Shown in pieces: positions 25,532-36,782 of a stretch of DNA of 64,000 nucleotides. Under the pieces are notes generated by a model. That model worked only from the letters and a program-made list of their open reading frames with translations, did no database searches and was not told where the DNA came from. A program made the position numbers and the translations under genes. This DNA comes from Gordonia gummivorans. GTDB taxonomy: Bacteria > Actinomycetota > Actinomycetes > Mycobacteriales > Mycobacteriaceae. The DNA is taken from assembly GCF_022513585.1 (NCBI RefSeq), contig NZ_JAKWBF010000021.1, positions 38,136-102,135 of the forward strand, given 5' to 3'. Position 1 is the stretch's first letter. The number at the start of each line of letters is the position of its first letter.

Positions 25532-27550
25532 ATGACCAGAGTGAGCGATGAGACACATGGTGATGATGTCCCCGCTGAGGAAGGCGACGCCAACCAGCCC
25601 AGCGGTGTGGACACAGATGCCGACTCGATCTCGGACGCCGACCCGGCGGTGCGCGGTGACGAGACCGCCGACGCCGAGGTCGACGACACCACCGCTCCCG
25701 CCGAACTTGCGGCCGACGACAACGACGACGTCGACGAGCCGGACAGCAGCATCGTCGAGACCGACACCGCGGACACCGATGACGCCGTAGACACACTCGA
25801 CGACCAGGCGGCCGACGACCAGATCTCCGACCCGAACGTCCCGGACCCGGACGCCCCGGATCAGCAGCAGGTTGGCGAGGAATTGCCGACAGATCTCGAC
25901 GAGCATCCCGACGATCTCACCGACGTCGACACATCGACCGTGTTGCCACCGCCACCGGGTGCCGGGCAGCTCGACCCGGAAGATACCGAATGGTGGCGCT
26001 CGGCCGTGTTCTATCAGATCTATCCCCGGTCGTTCTCCGACCTCAACGGCGACGGGGTGGGTGACCTCCCGGGCGTGATCGACAAGCTCGGCTACCTCGA
26101 GCTGCTCGGAATCGACGCGATCTGGCTGAGTCCGATCATGCGCTCGCCGATGGCCGACCACGGATACGACGTCTCCGACCCGCGGGACATCGACCCCCTC
26201 TTCGGCGATCTGGCAGTCTTCGACGAACTGATCGAGGAAGCCCACGACCGCGACATCCGGGTCACCATGGACCTGGTTCCCAATCACACCAGCGATCAGC
26301 ACGCCTGGTTCGTCGAGGCACTGGCGGCCGAGCCCGGCAGCCCGGCCCGAGAGCGCTACATCTTCCGCGAGGGCCGTGGTGACAACGGCGACGAACCACC
26401 CAACAACTGGCACAGCGTTTTCGGTGGTCCCGCCTGGACGCGCGTCACCGAATCCGATGGCACACCCGGCCAGTGGTACCTGCACATCTTTGCCGCCGAA
26501 CAACCCGACCTCAACTGGGAGAACCCCGAGGTCTTCGAGGACCTCGAACGCACCCTGCGCTTCTGGCTGGACCGGGGTGTCGACGGCTTCCGTATCGATG
26601 TCGCCCACGGGATGGCCAAGCCCGCCGACCTGCCCGACATGGATCTGTCCACTGTGGGATTGCTGCAGAACAGCGACGACGACCCGCGGTTCAACAACTA
26701 CGCGGTGCACGAGATCCACCGCAAGATCCGCAAGGTGATCGACGAATACCCTGGTGCGGCAAACGTCGGCGAGATCTGGGTCGACGACAACGAACGCTTC
26801 GCCGAATACCTTCGCCCCGACGAATTGCACCTCGGGTTCAACTTCCGGCTGGCCAAGGCCGACTTCGAACCGGCCGCCATCCGCACGGCCATCGAGAACT
26901 CGTTGGATGCCGTTCTGTCCGTGGGCGGTACGCCCACCTGGACCCTCTCCAACCACGACGTGGAACGAGAGGTCAGCCGCTACGGCGACGGCGACGTCGA
27001 ACTCGGCATCGCGCGGGCCCGGGCCATGTTGCTCGTCGAGATGGCGCTTCCGGGAAGCGTTTTCATCTACAACGGCGCCGAACTCGGTCTACCCAACGTC
27101 GATCTTCCCGACGACGCCCTGCAGGATCCGGTGTGGGAGCGCTCCGACCACGCTGAGCGTGGCCGGGACGGCTGCCGGGTGCCGCTACCGTGGGAGGGCA
27201 CCAAGCCGCCGTTCGGCTTCACCACGGCCGAACGCACCTGGCTGCCCATTCCCGAGGACTGGGCGAGATTCACCGTGGAAGCCCAACTCGAAGACGTCGA
27301 CTCGACCCTGTCCCTGTATCGGCAGGCAATCGAGATGCGCTACGACCGACCGGAATTCACCGGCGACACCGTCGAATGGTACGGCGCACCGGAGGGCTGC
27401 CTGGCCTTCCGCCGCTCGACCGGCGGGGTGATCTGTGCGCTCAACGTCAGCGACGCACCCGTCCCGCTGCCGCCTGGCGAACTCCTGCTCACCAGTGCCC
27501 CGCTGGTCGAAGGACAGCTACCACCCAACGCCGCGGCCTGGCTGGCCTGA
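25532..27550 (+). CDS. aglA: GH13 alpha-glucosidase with long acidic N-terminal tail (AglA-like)
   Basis: 672-aa glycoside hydrolase of family 13. The catalytic domain starts near residue 152 (WWRSAVFYQIYPRSFSD); DGFRIDVAHG holds the nucleophile Asp, GEIWVDD the acid/base Glu and LSNHDVER the third Asp. It should cut terminal alpha-glucosidic bonds of trehalose- or maltose-like sugars. Residues 1-140 are extraordinary: about 38 Asp and 11 Glu but only two Arg and no Lys, rich in Thr, Ala and Pro, so disordered. A short form starting near residue 150 would lack an obvious start codon, so I keep ATG 25532. No signal peptide is visible; the protein is probably cytoplasmic. Confidence 0.88.
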   Translation: MTRVSDETHGDDVPAEEGDANQPSGVDTDADSISDADPAVRGDETADAEVDDTTAPAELAADDNDDVDEPDSSIVETDTADTDDAVDTLDDQAADDQISDPNVPDPDAPDQQQVGEELPTDLDEHPDDLTDVDTSTVLPPPPGAGQLDPEDTEWWRSAVFYQIYPRSFSDLNGDGVGDLPGVIDKLGYLELLGIDAIWLSPIMRSPMADHGYDVSDPRDIDPLFGDLAVFDELIEEAHDRDIRVTMDLVPNHTSDQHAWFVEALAAEPGSPARERYIFREGRGDNGDEPPNNWHSVFGGPAWTRVTESDGTPGQWYLHIFAAEQPDLNWENPEVFEDLERTLRFWLDRGVDGFRIDVAHGMAKPADLPDMDLSTVGLLQNSDDDPRFNNYAVHEIHRKIRKVIDEYPGAANVGEIWVDDNERFAEYLRPDELHLGFNFRLAKADFEPAAIRTAIENSLDAVLSVGGTPTWTLSNHDVEREVSRYGDGDVELGIARARAMLLVEMALPGSVFIYNGAELGLPNVDLPDDALQDPVWERSDHAERGRDGCRVPLPWEGTKPPFGFTTAERTWLPIPEDWARFTVEAQLEDVDSTLSLYRQAIEMRYDRPEFTGDTVEWYGAPEGCLAFRRSTGGVICALNVSDAPVPLPPGELLLTSAPLVEGQLPPNAAAWLA

Positions 27551-27557
27551 CCAAGTT

Positions 27558-28250
27558 TCAGAGCACCGACACCGACAAGTCTCGGTGCCGTCGCTGGTAA
27601 ACGGAGCCGAATCGGGCGTCGATTCGTATCCAGCTGGGCGACAATCTGATTCGGACCGGCTCCTGCGGATCGATGCGATCGGTGTCGGAGGTCTCGGTGA
27701 CCGCCCGACCGTCGGCGTCGCGAATGAACCCCATGCCGGTGAGCGCGAACACCGAACGCATGGTGATGCTCGCGGTCAGGGATTCGTCGTCGGCGGACAC
27801 ACTCAGGACATCCTGATCGAGCAGGCCCGTTGCCGGGCCATGGGCACTACCTTCCGACCGGGCCACACGCGCGCCCTCGCGCGACAACTCGACCACGCTG
27901 CGCGCCGGCACGTCGTCGACATGACGGTATCCGGCACGTGCGGGAAGTGCTCCGCGCCAAGCACTGTCGAGGCCGAATCCGGGATCGACCGGTCCCGGCG
28001 CCTCGGAACTCAGCACAGCGTGCAGGGCCGCAGCGTCGCAGACGAGGTCGTCGGGCGCCATCGATCCCACCACCGATCGCGTTGCCAGCACATCGAATCC
28101 GGTGTGGGTCCACAGCGCGATCAGTCCGTCGGGACGCGACGCGAGGCGTACGACCGCCGCGTCGTCGAGGCGTTGTGCGTGGGCGAGGAACGCGATCGCA
28201 TCTGTCCGATCGCTGCCGCTGATCGAGACGAACCGCTCGTCGACACTCAC
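27558..28250 (-). CDS. Conserved hypothetical protein (Rv2474c-like)
   Basis: 230-aa soluble protein in the place of mycobacterial Rv2474c, next to a thioesterase and gdh. No catalytic motif recognised; it looks like a mixed alpha/beta protein without signal or membrane segments. It overlaps the thioesterase gene by 4 bp, so translation is coupled. Convergent with aglA, 7 bp between stops. Confidence 0.72.
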   Translation of the reverse strand: MSVDERFVSISGSDRTDAIAFLAHAQRLDDAAVVRLASRPDGLIALWTHTGFDVLATRSVVGSMAPDDLVCDAAALHAVLSSEAPGPVDPGFGLDSAWRGALPARAGYRHVDDVPARSVVELSREGARVARSEGSAHGPATGLLDQDVLSVSADDESLTASITMRSVFALTGMGFIRDADGRAVTETSDTDRIDPQEPVRIRLSPSWIRIDARFGSVYQRRHRDLSVSVL

Positions 28251-28735
28251 CGCGACTCGTCGGTTCTGGTGAACAACTCGAGGTACGCCTTCTCCTCGGG
28301 ACTCAAGCGCCGTATTCGCTGGGCGTCGACGTCGAAGGCGACGAGCTGTGTGCTCGCCACGACGGCCGGCCGATCGGGTGCCGCCGTCGGTTCGCCGTCA
28401 CCCGCACCCGAGCGCACCCGTCCCGGCCGCACCTCGTAGCCGACGGTGAAATCGACTGCCCGCAACCGGGACACGTACATCGTCACCTCGAGTGGACCCT
28501 CGTCGTGTCGCAACTGCGCCTGATACTTCACATGCAGGTCCGCAACCACGCAACCGTGACGCAGATCAGCGGTCGGCCGCCCGTCGTAGAAGAGCCACGG
28601 AATGCGGGCCTCCTCGAGCAACGTCACCATGCGGGCGTGATTGATGTGGGCGAACACATCCATGTCCGACCACCGCACCGGCACCCGCACCACGTAGCCG
28701 CGGTCGATGGCCTCCCCCTCATCCTCGACGCGCAC
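28247..28735 (-). CDS. Hotdog-fold acyl-CoA thioesterase (4HBT family)
   Basis: 162 aa. VRWSDMDVFAHINHARMV is the hotdog thioesterase signature with the catalytic Asp, followed by the long helix LLEEAR. Probably hydrolyses an acyl-CoA; the substrate cannot be read from sequence. Overlaps the downstream hypothetical gene by 4 bp and lies 62 bp after gdh on the same strand, as in mycobacteria (Rv2475c). Confidence 0.87.
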   Translation of the reverse strand: MRVEDEGEAIDRGYVVRVPVRWSDMDVFAHINHARMVTLLEEARIPWLFYDGRPTADLRHGCVVADLHVKYQAQLRHDEGPLEVTMYVSRLRAVDFTVGYEVRPGRVRSGAGDGEPTAAPDRPAVVASTQLVAFDVDAQRIRRLSPEEKAYLELFTRTDESR

Positions 28736-28797
28736 TCGCCTACCCCTTCCCCATCATCCACACTGTGTCCGTAATTCGAGTCAGTCGGCCGCCGCCG

Positions 28798-31700
28798 TCA
28801 GCGAATGACGCTGCGCAACTGCCGGGCCGCGACCGACAGCGTCGCCAGGTCCTGTGTCCCGGACTCGTCGATCTCCGACAGCACGGTCCGCACCCGGGCG
28901 AGCCGCGACGACTGCGACGATTCCCATTCGTCGATCTTCTCCGCCGACGACTCCTCGGGTTCACTGACCTCGAGGATCTTGAGTGTCAGCGCCCGCAGCG
29001 CACCGTGCATGTCATCGCGTAATGCCAAGCGTGCCAGTGCATGCCATCGATCCCCGAAGTCGAGGTTCGACACCGCCGTCAACAGATCCTCGAGACCGAA
29101 ATGTTCCATCACGGCGAAGTAGAGTTCGCCGACCTCCACCGGGTCGCGGTCGGAGATCTCGGCGGAGTCGATGATGTCCAGCAAACAGAACCGATGCAGG
29201 CTCACCGCAACGTCCCGCGCGAGTTCCTCGGGGACACCCCGGTCGCGGTATCCGGCCACCCGGTCGTCGACGTCGCGAGCCGAACTCTCGCCGAACCACT
29301 CGTCCATCACCGCCGACAGCCGGCCGATTCGCTCGGTATAGCGCGTGATCTCGGCAGCGATCGCCAGCGGCTGCGGGCGGAAGGCGAGCATCCACCGCGA
29401 GGCGCGGAACATTAGTCGGCGCGCGTAGAGCATCATCTGGTCGACGGTCTCCGCGGGGGCATCGGTGCGCCCGATCCGGGAGAACAGCTCGGACATCCCA
29501 AAGATCTTGTTGGACACCACATATGCACGCACACCCTCCTCGGTGGTGCAACCGGTGCCCTCACTGAGTCGGAACAGATGGGTCATGCCTGCCTGATCGA
29601 CCACGTCGTTGACCAGCGTCGTGGTGACGATCTCACGACGGAGCCGGTGATGATGGATCGCAGACTGGTACTCACCGCGCAGCACCTGCGGGAAATACCG
29701 TCCGACGCGGGCGGAGAACACATCGTTGTCCGGCAGGTCGCTGGCCAGCAGGTCGGCCTTGGCCAGCAGTTTGACGTGGGCCATCAGCGTGGCGAGCTCG
29801 GGCGAGGTGAGTCCTCGATGTAGTTCGCCCTGAGCCCTTTTGCGCAGTTCGATCGCGTCGGGCAGCGCCTCGAGCCGCAGGTCGATGCCACGCTCCCGAG
29901 ACATCGCATACAGCATCCGCGCGTGCACTTCGAGGCGCTCATGTTCGAAGGTGCGGCTGAACCCCAACTCGGCATTCTGTGAGATGTTGTCTGCCAGAAC
30001 GAGGTCGGCCACCTCGTCGGTCATCGACTCCAACAACGGATTCCGCTGGTCGGCGGGCAACTGTCCGTTCGACACCACCGAGTCGAGCAGGATCTTGATG
30101 TTCACCTCGTGGTCGGAGCAGTCGACGCCCGCCGAATTGTCCAGGGCGTCGGTGTTGACCCGACCACCGGAAAGGTCGAACTCGATACGCCCCCGCTCGG
30201 TGACACCCAGATTGCCGCCTTCACCGATGACCTTGGCGCGCACCTGATCTCCGTTGACCCGGATGGCGTCGTTGGACTTGTCCCCCACATCCGCGTCGGA
30301 CTCGGCGCTGGATTTCACATAGGTTCCGATGCCACCGTTCCAGAGCAGATCCACCGGCGCCTGCAGGATGGCGTGGATCAGTTCGGGCGGCGACAACTCC
30401 GTCGTGTCGTCGGGAAGGCCGAGCGCCGATGTCATCTCGGCGCTGATCGGAATGCTCTTGCGATCCCGGGCCCACACCCCACCACCCGCACTGATCAGGT
30501 CTGCGTCGTAGTCGGCCCAGGATGACCGCGGCAACTCGAACAGCCGAGTGCGCTCCGCGAAGGACGACGCGGCATCGGGGTCGGGATCGACAAAGATGTG
30601 GCGATGATCAAACGCTGCAACCAGCCGGATGTGTTCGGAGAGCAGCATTCCGTTACCGAAGACGTCACCGCTCATGTCACCGATGCCGACGACGGTGAAG
30701 TCCTGCGACTGGGTGTCGACGCCGATCTCCCGGAAATGCCGCTTGACCGACTCCCAGGCTCCGCGGGCGGTGATGCCCATCGCCTTGTGGTCGTATCCCG
30801 CCGACCCGCCCGAGGCGAAGGCATCTCCGAGCCAGAATCCATACTGTGCCGCAACATCATTGGCGATGTCGGAGAACGCCGCGGTCCCCTTGTCCGCGGC
30901 GACCACCAGGTAGCTGTCGTCACCGTCGCGCCGAACGACGGACCGAGCGGGGACCACCTCTCCCGACTGACGGTCGATGTTGTCGGTGACGTCGAGCAGG
31001 CCGGCGATGAACTGCCGATAGCACGCGATTCCCTCCGCGCGCTGGGCATCCCGGTCGGCGGCCGGGTCACCGGTCGGTGTGGGCGGTCGTTTGACGACGA
31101 ATCCACCCTTGGCGCCGACCGGGACGATCACGGCGTTCTTCACGGCCTGAGCCTTGACGAGGCCGAGGATCTCGGTGCGGAAGTCTTCCCGACGATCCGA
31201 CCAGCGCAGACCGCCGCGCGCGACGGCACCGAAGCGCAGATGCACACCTTCGACTCGGGGTGAGTAGACGAAGATCTCGTGCAGCGGACGAGGTTTGGGG
31301 GCCTGCGGGATGTCGCGCGGACGCAGCTTGAACGACATCACCGGTTGATGATCGCCGTTCTCGTCGGCGACGAAGTAGTTGGTCCGCGAGGTTCCGGTGA
31401 TCACCGATGCGAATGCCGACACGATCCGGTCGGCGTCGAGGCTCAGCACCGCGCCGATGTCGGTCTCGAGTTGCGAAAGCGCCCGTGCACGCGCCGATTC
31501 GTCCGCGCTGGCCGGGTCGAAGGAGGCGCCGAACGCCGCCACCAGACCTCGTGTCACATCCCGATACTCACCCAGAACGCGTGCCACATGGGTTGCGCTG
31601 TAGGCAAATCCGCATTGCCGAAGGTAGCGGCCGTAGGCCCGGAGCATGGCTGCGGCCCGCCAGTCCAGCCCACAGCGGATGACCAATTCGTTGAAGGCGT

Positions 31701-33528
31701 CCACCTCGGCGCCCGCAGCCCAGATCTGCCGGAAGGCGTCGGTGAATCGGGCATCCAGATCATCGACGGCCTCGGTGTCGACGGTCATCCCGGTCGCGAG
31801 CGTCACCCCGAATTCGTAAGCCCAGCAGACCGTTCCGTCGGCCCGGCTGATCTCGTAGGGATGTTCGTCGAGCACCTCGAGTCCCAGGCTGTGCAGGACG
31901 GGCAGCACATCGGTGAGCGTCGCGGACTCATCGCACAGATACAGGGTGAACGACCAACGACTGTCCACGATGTGGTCGCCGTCGCGGTCCGATCGCAGGG
32001 TGACCGCCGTCTGTCCCGGCTCGAGCCCGAGCACATTGATCAGGTCGTCGACCGCGTCGCGCGGTGCGCGCTGCTCCTTGTAGTCGCCGGCGAGGGCAGG
32101 GAGCTGACGCAGCACGAGGTCGGCGTCGGCCCCGGCCACGCCGGAGAGCTCGGGGTCGGTGGCGATCTCGCGGACCCGTTCGTCCCAGCCCCGGATCGCG
32201 TACGTCAGCGCTGCCTGCATTCGTGCGTGGGTGGCCGATCCGGTATCGAGCGGCCCCAGTTCCCGGGCGGTGTCCGCGTCGACCCGAACCAGCACCTGCA
32301 GCAGCGCGAGTGGCATCTCGCTGACCCGCGCCGTGTACTCGAGGTCGCTGCCCCCGAGCGTGTCCACCAGGGCGTTCTCCAGAGCGAGTCGGGACTGGGT
32401 GTTATAGCGATCGCGCGGCAGGTAGATGAGCGCGACCGCGGTATGCCCGGCCGGGTTGGCGCGGACGAACAGCCGCAGCGACCGTGTGGCGACGGCGTCG
32501 AGCATCTCGCTGACCCGCCGGCCCAGCTCGGCTTCCGTCGAGGAGAACATCTCCACCAGCGGGTAGTTCTGCAGCAGTTCGATCATCGACTGACCGGCGA
32601 ACGAGTCCTCGTCGACACCCGCGTGCTGGAGCACGTCGTGCACCTTGACGCGCAGCACGGGAACGTCGAGCACCGTTTGGTGCAGTCCCGACGAGGTGAA
32701 GACGCCGAGGAATCGGTGTTCGCCGTCGTAGTTGCCCTGCCGATCGAAGGCGGGGACCTGCAGCAGCACCGGAAAGTTCGACCGCTGAATGCCGGTCTCC
32801 ATGTGCACACGACACACCCTGGGCAACAACGGAGAATCCACGACGGCAGGAAACTCGCTGCTCACCGCATCGGTCCGCCACACTCCTCGACGCTGCTCCA
32901 AGGTGTCGTCGTTGCCCACCCGGGCGTAGCCGAGCGGGTGAAAGTGGTTGCCGGCGAACCATTCCAGCAGCTTCGAATACTCGTAGCGATCGGTCGCGCG
33001 GATACCGGTCGATTCGCGCACCGGAGCGAGCGACACCTCGGTCGCGCATCGGCTCAGGCTTGCACGCATGTCCGCCGCGTCGCGCTCCACATCGGCAACG
33101 CGCCCGACCACCTCGAGCAGGTCGGCTCGTAGCGCCTGCGCGTCGATGCCCTGGTGGCGGCCCAGCCCACCGACGAAGATCCACGACTCCCAGACGGCCC
33201 CGGTGACGTCGTCGATCGCGACGAGACGCCCATTGTCGCGCTGCACCGGCATCACCGGATGGTCCATCCGGTCAACGGTGAGATCGTGCGCTTCCACGGT
33301 CGCGAGGACGGCCTCGACCAGGTGCGGCATGTCGTCGTTGACCACGACGATGTCGATGCCGCCGCTGTCGCCGACGGTCACCTCGACCAGCGCCTCCCCG
33401 GGCCGCCGCACCTGCGCGACCTCGAGATGGCGCAACACCTGTTCGGCATCCTGGTCGTAGGCGGCCGCCGACCCATCGGCACGTTGTTTGAAGTAGCGAT
33501 TCACCGCATCCGGCACGAGCGACGTCAC
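28798..33528 (-). CDS. gdh: NAD-specific glutamate dehydrogenase, large (180-kDa) class
   Basis: 1576-aa enzyme deaminating glutamate to 2-oxoglutarate and ammonia. The catalytic core lies at about 690-1200: GGLRWSDRREDFRTEILG, then KNAVIVPVGAKGGFVVK with the glycine-rich substrate site, and GDMSGDVFGNGML for the nucleotide fold. The N-terminal 650 residues contain ACT-like regulatory segments and the C-terminal 350 are helical. Size and order match the mycobacterial Rv2476c enzyme. It stands between ettA and a thioesterase on one strand with short gaps. Confidence 0.96.
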   Translation of the reverse strand: MTSLVPDAVNRYFKQRADGSAAAYDQDAEQVLRHLEVAQVRRPGEALVEVTVGDSGGIDIVVVNDDMPHLVEAVLATVEAHDLTVDRMDHPVMPVQRDNGRLVAIDDVTGAVWESWIFVGGLGRHQGIDAQALRADLLEVVGRVADVERDAADMRASLSRCATEVSLAPVRESTGIRATDRYEYSKLLEWFAGNHFHPLGYARVGNDDTLEQRRGVWRTDAVSSEFPAVVDSPLLPRVCRVHMETGIQRSNFPVLLQVPAFDRQGNYDGEHRFLGVFTSSGLHQTVLDVPVLRVKVHDVLQHAGVDEDSFAGQSMIELLQNYPLVEMFSSTEAELGRRVSEMLDAVATRSLRLFVRANPAGHTAVALIYLPRDRYNTQSRLALENALVDTLGGSDLEYTARVSEMPLALLQVLVRVDADTARELGPLDTGSATHARMQAALTYAIRGWDERVREIATDPELSGVAGADADLVLRQLPALAGDYKEQRAPRDAVDDLINVLGLEPGQTAVTLRSDRDGDHIVDSRWSFTLYLCDESATLTDVLPVLHSLGLEVLDEHPYEISRADGTVCWAYEFGVTLATGMTVDTEAVDDLDARFTDAFRQIWAAGAEVDAFNELVIRCGLDWRAAAMLRAYGRYLRQCGFAYSATHVARVLGEYRDVTRGLVAAFGASFDPASADESARARALSQLETDIGAVLSLDADRIVSAFASVITGTSRTNYFVADENGDHQPVMSFKLRPRDIPQAPKPRPLHEIFVYSPRVEGVHLRFGAVARGGLRWSDRREDFRTEILGLVKAQAVKNAVIVPVGAKGGFVVKRPPTPTGDPAADRDAQRAEGIACYRQFIAGLLDVTDNIDRQSGEVVPARSVVRRDGDDSYLVVAADKGTAAFSDIANDVAAQYGFWLGDAFASGGSAGYDHKAMGITARGAWESVKRHFREIGVDTQSQDFTVVGIGDMSGDVFGNGMLLSEHIRLVAAFDHRHIFVDPDPDAASSFAERTRLFELPRSSWADYDADLISAGGGVWARDRKSIPISAEMTSALGLPDDTTELSPPELIHAILQAPVDLLWNGGIGTYVKSSAESDADVGDKSNDAIRVNGDQVRAKVIGEGGNLGVTERGRIEFDLSGGRVNTDALDNSAGVDCSDHEVNIKILLDSVVSNGQLPADQRNPLLESMTDEVADLVLADNISQNAELGFSRTFEHERLEVHARMLYAMSRERGIDLRLEALPDAIELRKRAQGELHRGLTSPELATLMAHVKLLAKADLLASDLPDNDVFSARVGRYFPQVLRGEYQSAIHHHRLRREIVTTTLVNDVVDQAGMTHLFRLSEGTGCTTEEGVRAYVVSNKIFGMSELFSRIGRTDAPAETVDQMMLYARRLMFRASRWMLAFRPQPLAIAAEITRYTERIGRLSAVMDEWFGESSARDVDDRVAGYRDRGVPEELARDVAVSLHRFCLLDIIDSAEISDRDPVEVGELYFAVMEHFGLEDLLTAVSNLDFGDRWHALARLALRDDMHGALRALTLKILEVSEPEESSAEKIDEWESSQSSRLARVRTVLSEIDESGTQDLATLSVAARQLRSVIR

Positions 33529-33582
33529 GCTTTCGATGCTATCGACCGCGCGCCGCGAGACCTACCCCATCGCGGGCGAGTT

Positions 33583-35256
<1,674 letters not shown>

Positions 35257-35503
35257 TTACGAAATCTCCTTCAGGCTCTGATCTCATCGCCTCGTGGGCG
35301 CATCCGCGGATGGGCACATGGGCGCCGTCTGACTCCCAACCAGCCTAGTGGTCGGCGAGGGACTCCGGTCGCCGAGTCCCCGATGACCGCGCCCGCGGCC
35401 TCGGGAGTGGGGGTCGGCGACACCTTCGCGGTTGCGCAAATCACAGCCTGATCAGGTATTTGTGCCCGATGGGACGGATTCGAACCGACGTACCATCGTA
35501 GTT

Positions 35504-35701
35504 GTGAAGAACACCGACGAAGCTCGCCTCCTTGCCGAAGTCGGTAGCCAGTTGCAGGCCGACTACCGCGACCATCCGACCGCCGACGTTCAGGCGACGA
35601 TCGACGAGTGCGTGACTCATTTCGACGGGGTGCGCATTCGCGACTACGTCCCGCTCCTCGTCGAGCGCCGCGCCCGGTCGATCCTGGGTAGCCCGTCCTG
35701 A
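35504..35701 (+). CDS. Three-helix-bundle dimerisation-type small protein
   Basis: 65 aa, reading DEARLLAEVGSQL and ending RIRDYVPLLVERRAR; the second part is the hallmark of small actinobacterial three-helix-bundle proteins of unknown function. GTG 35504 lacks a ribosome site but is preceded by TACCAT seven bases before it, a -10 hexamer that would give a leaderless mRNA. An earlier in-frame start at 35432 exists but adds unrelated residues. Divergent from ettA; the 247 bp between (35257-35503) hold only the promoters as far as I can see. Confidence 0.65.
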   Translation: MKNTDEARLLAEVGSQLQADYRDHPTADVQATIDECVTHFDGVRIRDYVPLLVERRARSILGSPS

Positions 35702-35798
35702 CCGTGCGCCCCGTTGACCGTGCGTCCCAAACCGTTGACCGTGCACAGATGATCGACTTTCCTGGCTTTGGAACGACGGTGTGCTTAGCATCGGTGGC

Positions 35799-36179
35799 AT
35801 GAAAATTCGACTCGTCGGGGGTCTGGCCATCGCAGGAGCCAGTGTCGCAATCATCTCGTCCGGAACCGTGCTCGGCGCGGGTCACGCAAGCGCTGCTCTG
35901 AATCCGGGCACCTATCGCCAGTGCATTACGTTCCCCGTTGCCCCCGGCGCCGGGCCACAGTGCACGACCGCGACTGCGCAAGCATTCCTTGCCGCAGACA
36001 CCAGCCACGGAGGGTATGGCGCATTCGTCTCGACCCCGACCGGCGGGTACCGGGCGTTTGCCGTCCTCGGGGCCGAGAATGGCCGAAAGGTGTACCGCAA
36101 GAACACCTCTGGTTATGACGTGACGACCTACTCGTACGGCGTACCGGTCACCCGGGCGACGATGATCCGCGTTGGATAA
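35799..36179 (+). CDS. Small secreted hypothetical protein
   Basis: 126 aa with a clear signal peptide (basic MKIR, hydrophobic stretch, cleavage near ASA-AL about residue 34). The mature part has two cysteines (RQCI, QCTT) that could form a disulfide and glycine/tyrosine-rich segments. No domain recognised. The next gene begins inside its last codons, so the two are probably co-translated. Confidence 0.6.
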   Translation: MKIRLVGGLAIAGASVAIISSGTVLGAGHASAALNPGTYRQCITFPVAPGAGPQCTTATAQAFLAADTSHGGYGAFVSTPTGGYRAFAVLGAENGRKVYRKNTSGYDVTTYSYGVPVTRATMIRVG

Positions 36180-36756
36180 CGGGTCCGACGCAGGCGACCA
36201 TGATCAGTCGGTCGTCGACCCTGTCTTCGGCGACATCACGCTGACGTGGCGACACACCGACGACGACGTCACCTTGACCGCCTCCGGCGATCACGTTCCG
36301 ATTGCTCGCCTGGTCCGCTCGGGAGCGCAGCCATCCCGTACGGACGTCCCGATCGGCACTCGCGATCCCGAGCGCCTTCGACTCTTCGTCGACGACGTCG
36401 AATGCGACATAGTGCCCTCCCCCGGTCAGCTGTCCCGACGATCTTATGGAGTCCGTGTCGAAGGCCTCGGCAACACAAGGCTTTTCACGCCGTCGAGTTC
36501 GACGGGCCATCGTCTCGTCTCGGGGTCGAAGTACGGCGGACGCAACGAGATCGGCGTCTTCACCAGCACCGACAACCATATCGGCGTCGAGTGGTCGGAC
36601 GAACTGCGAATGGCGGGGCTCGTCTCAACCGTGGTCGAGCCGGCGCCCTTCGACAGCGCGCTCGGCATCCTGCTCGCCGGAGCATTTGGTACAGGAGCAC
36701 GCTTCTTCGTCGGCAACGTCGTCGTCGGTGTCGTGCAGTCGATCTTCCCGCAGTGA
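36172..36756 (+). CDS. Hypothetical protein with hydrophobic C-terminus
   Basis: 194 aa starting with TTG 36172, which overlaps the stop of the secreted protein by 8 bp in another frame. The N-terminal 135 residues look like a beta-rich domain; the last 40 include a glycine-rich hydrophobic stretch (about 162-190) that may be membrane-embedded. No signal peptide, no known family. Coupling suggests it works with the upstream secreted protein (inference). Confidence 0.5.
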   Translation: MDNGSDAGDHDQSVVDPVFGDITLTWRHTDDDVTLTASGDHVPIARLVRSGAQPSRTDVPIGTRDPERLRLFVDDVECDIVPSPGQLSRRSYGVRVEGLGNTRLFTPSSSTGHRLVSGSKYGGRNEIGVFTSTDNHIGVEWSDELRMAGLVSTVVEPAPFDSALGILLAGAFGTGARFFVGNVVVGVVQSIFPQ

Positions 36757-36782
36757 CCCGCCACCAATGAGACGACCGGGAA

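Noticed and set aside
25406..26956. Minus-strand frames opposite the acidic tail and GH13 domain, one Ser/Thr-rich
   Set aside because: Low-complexity complement of Asp-rich codons; the plus strand has the catalytic motifs.
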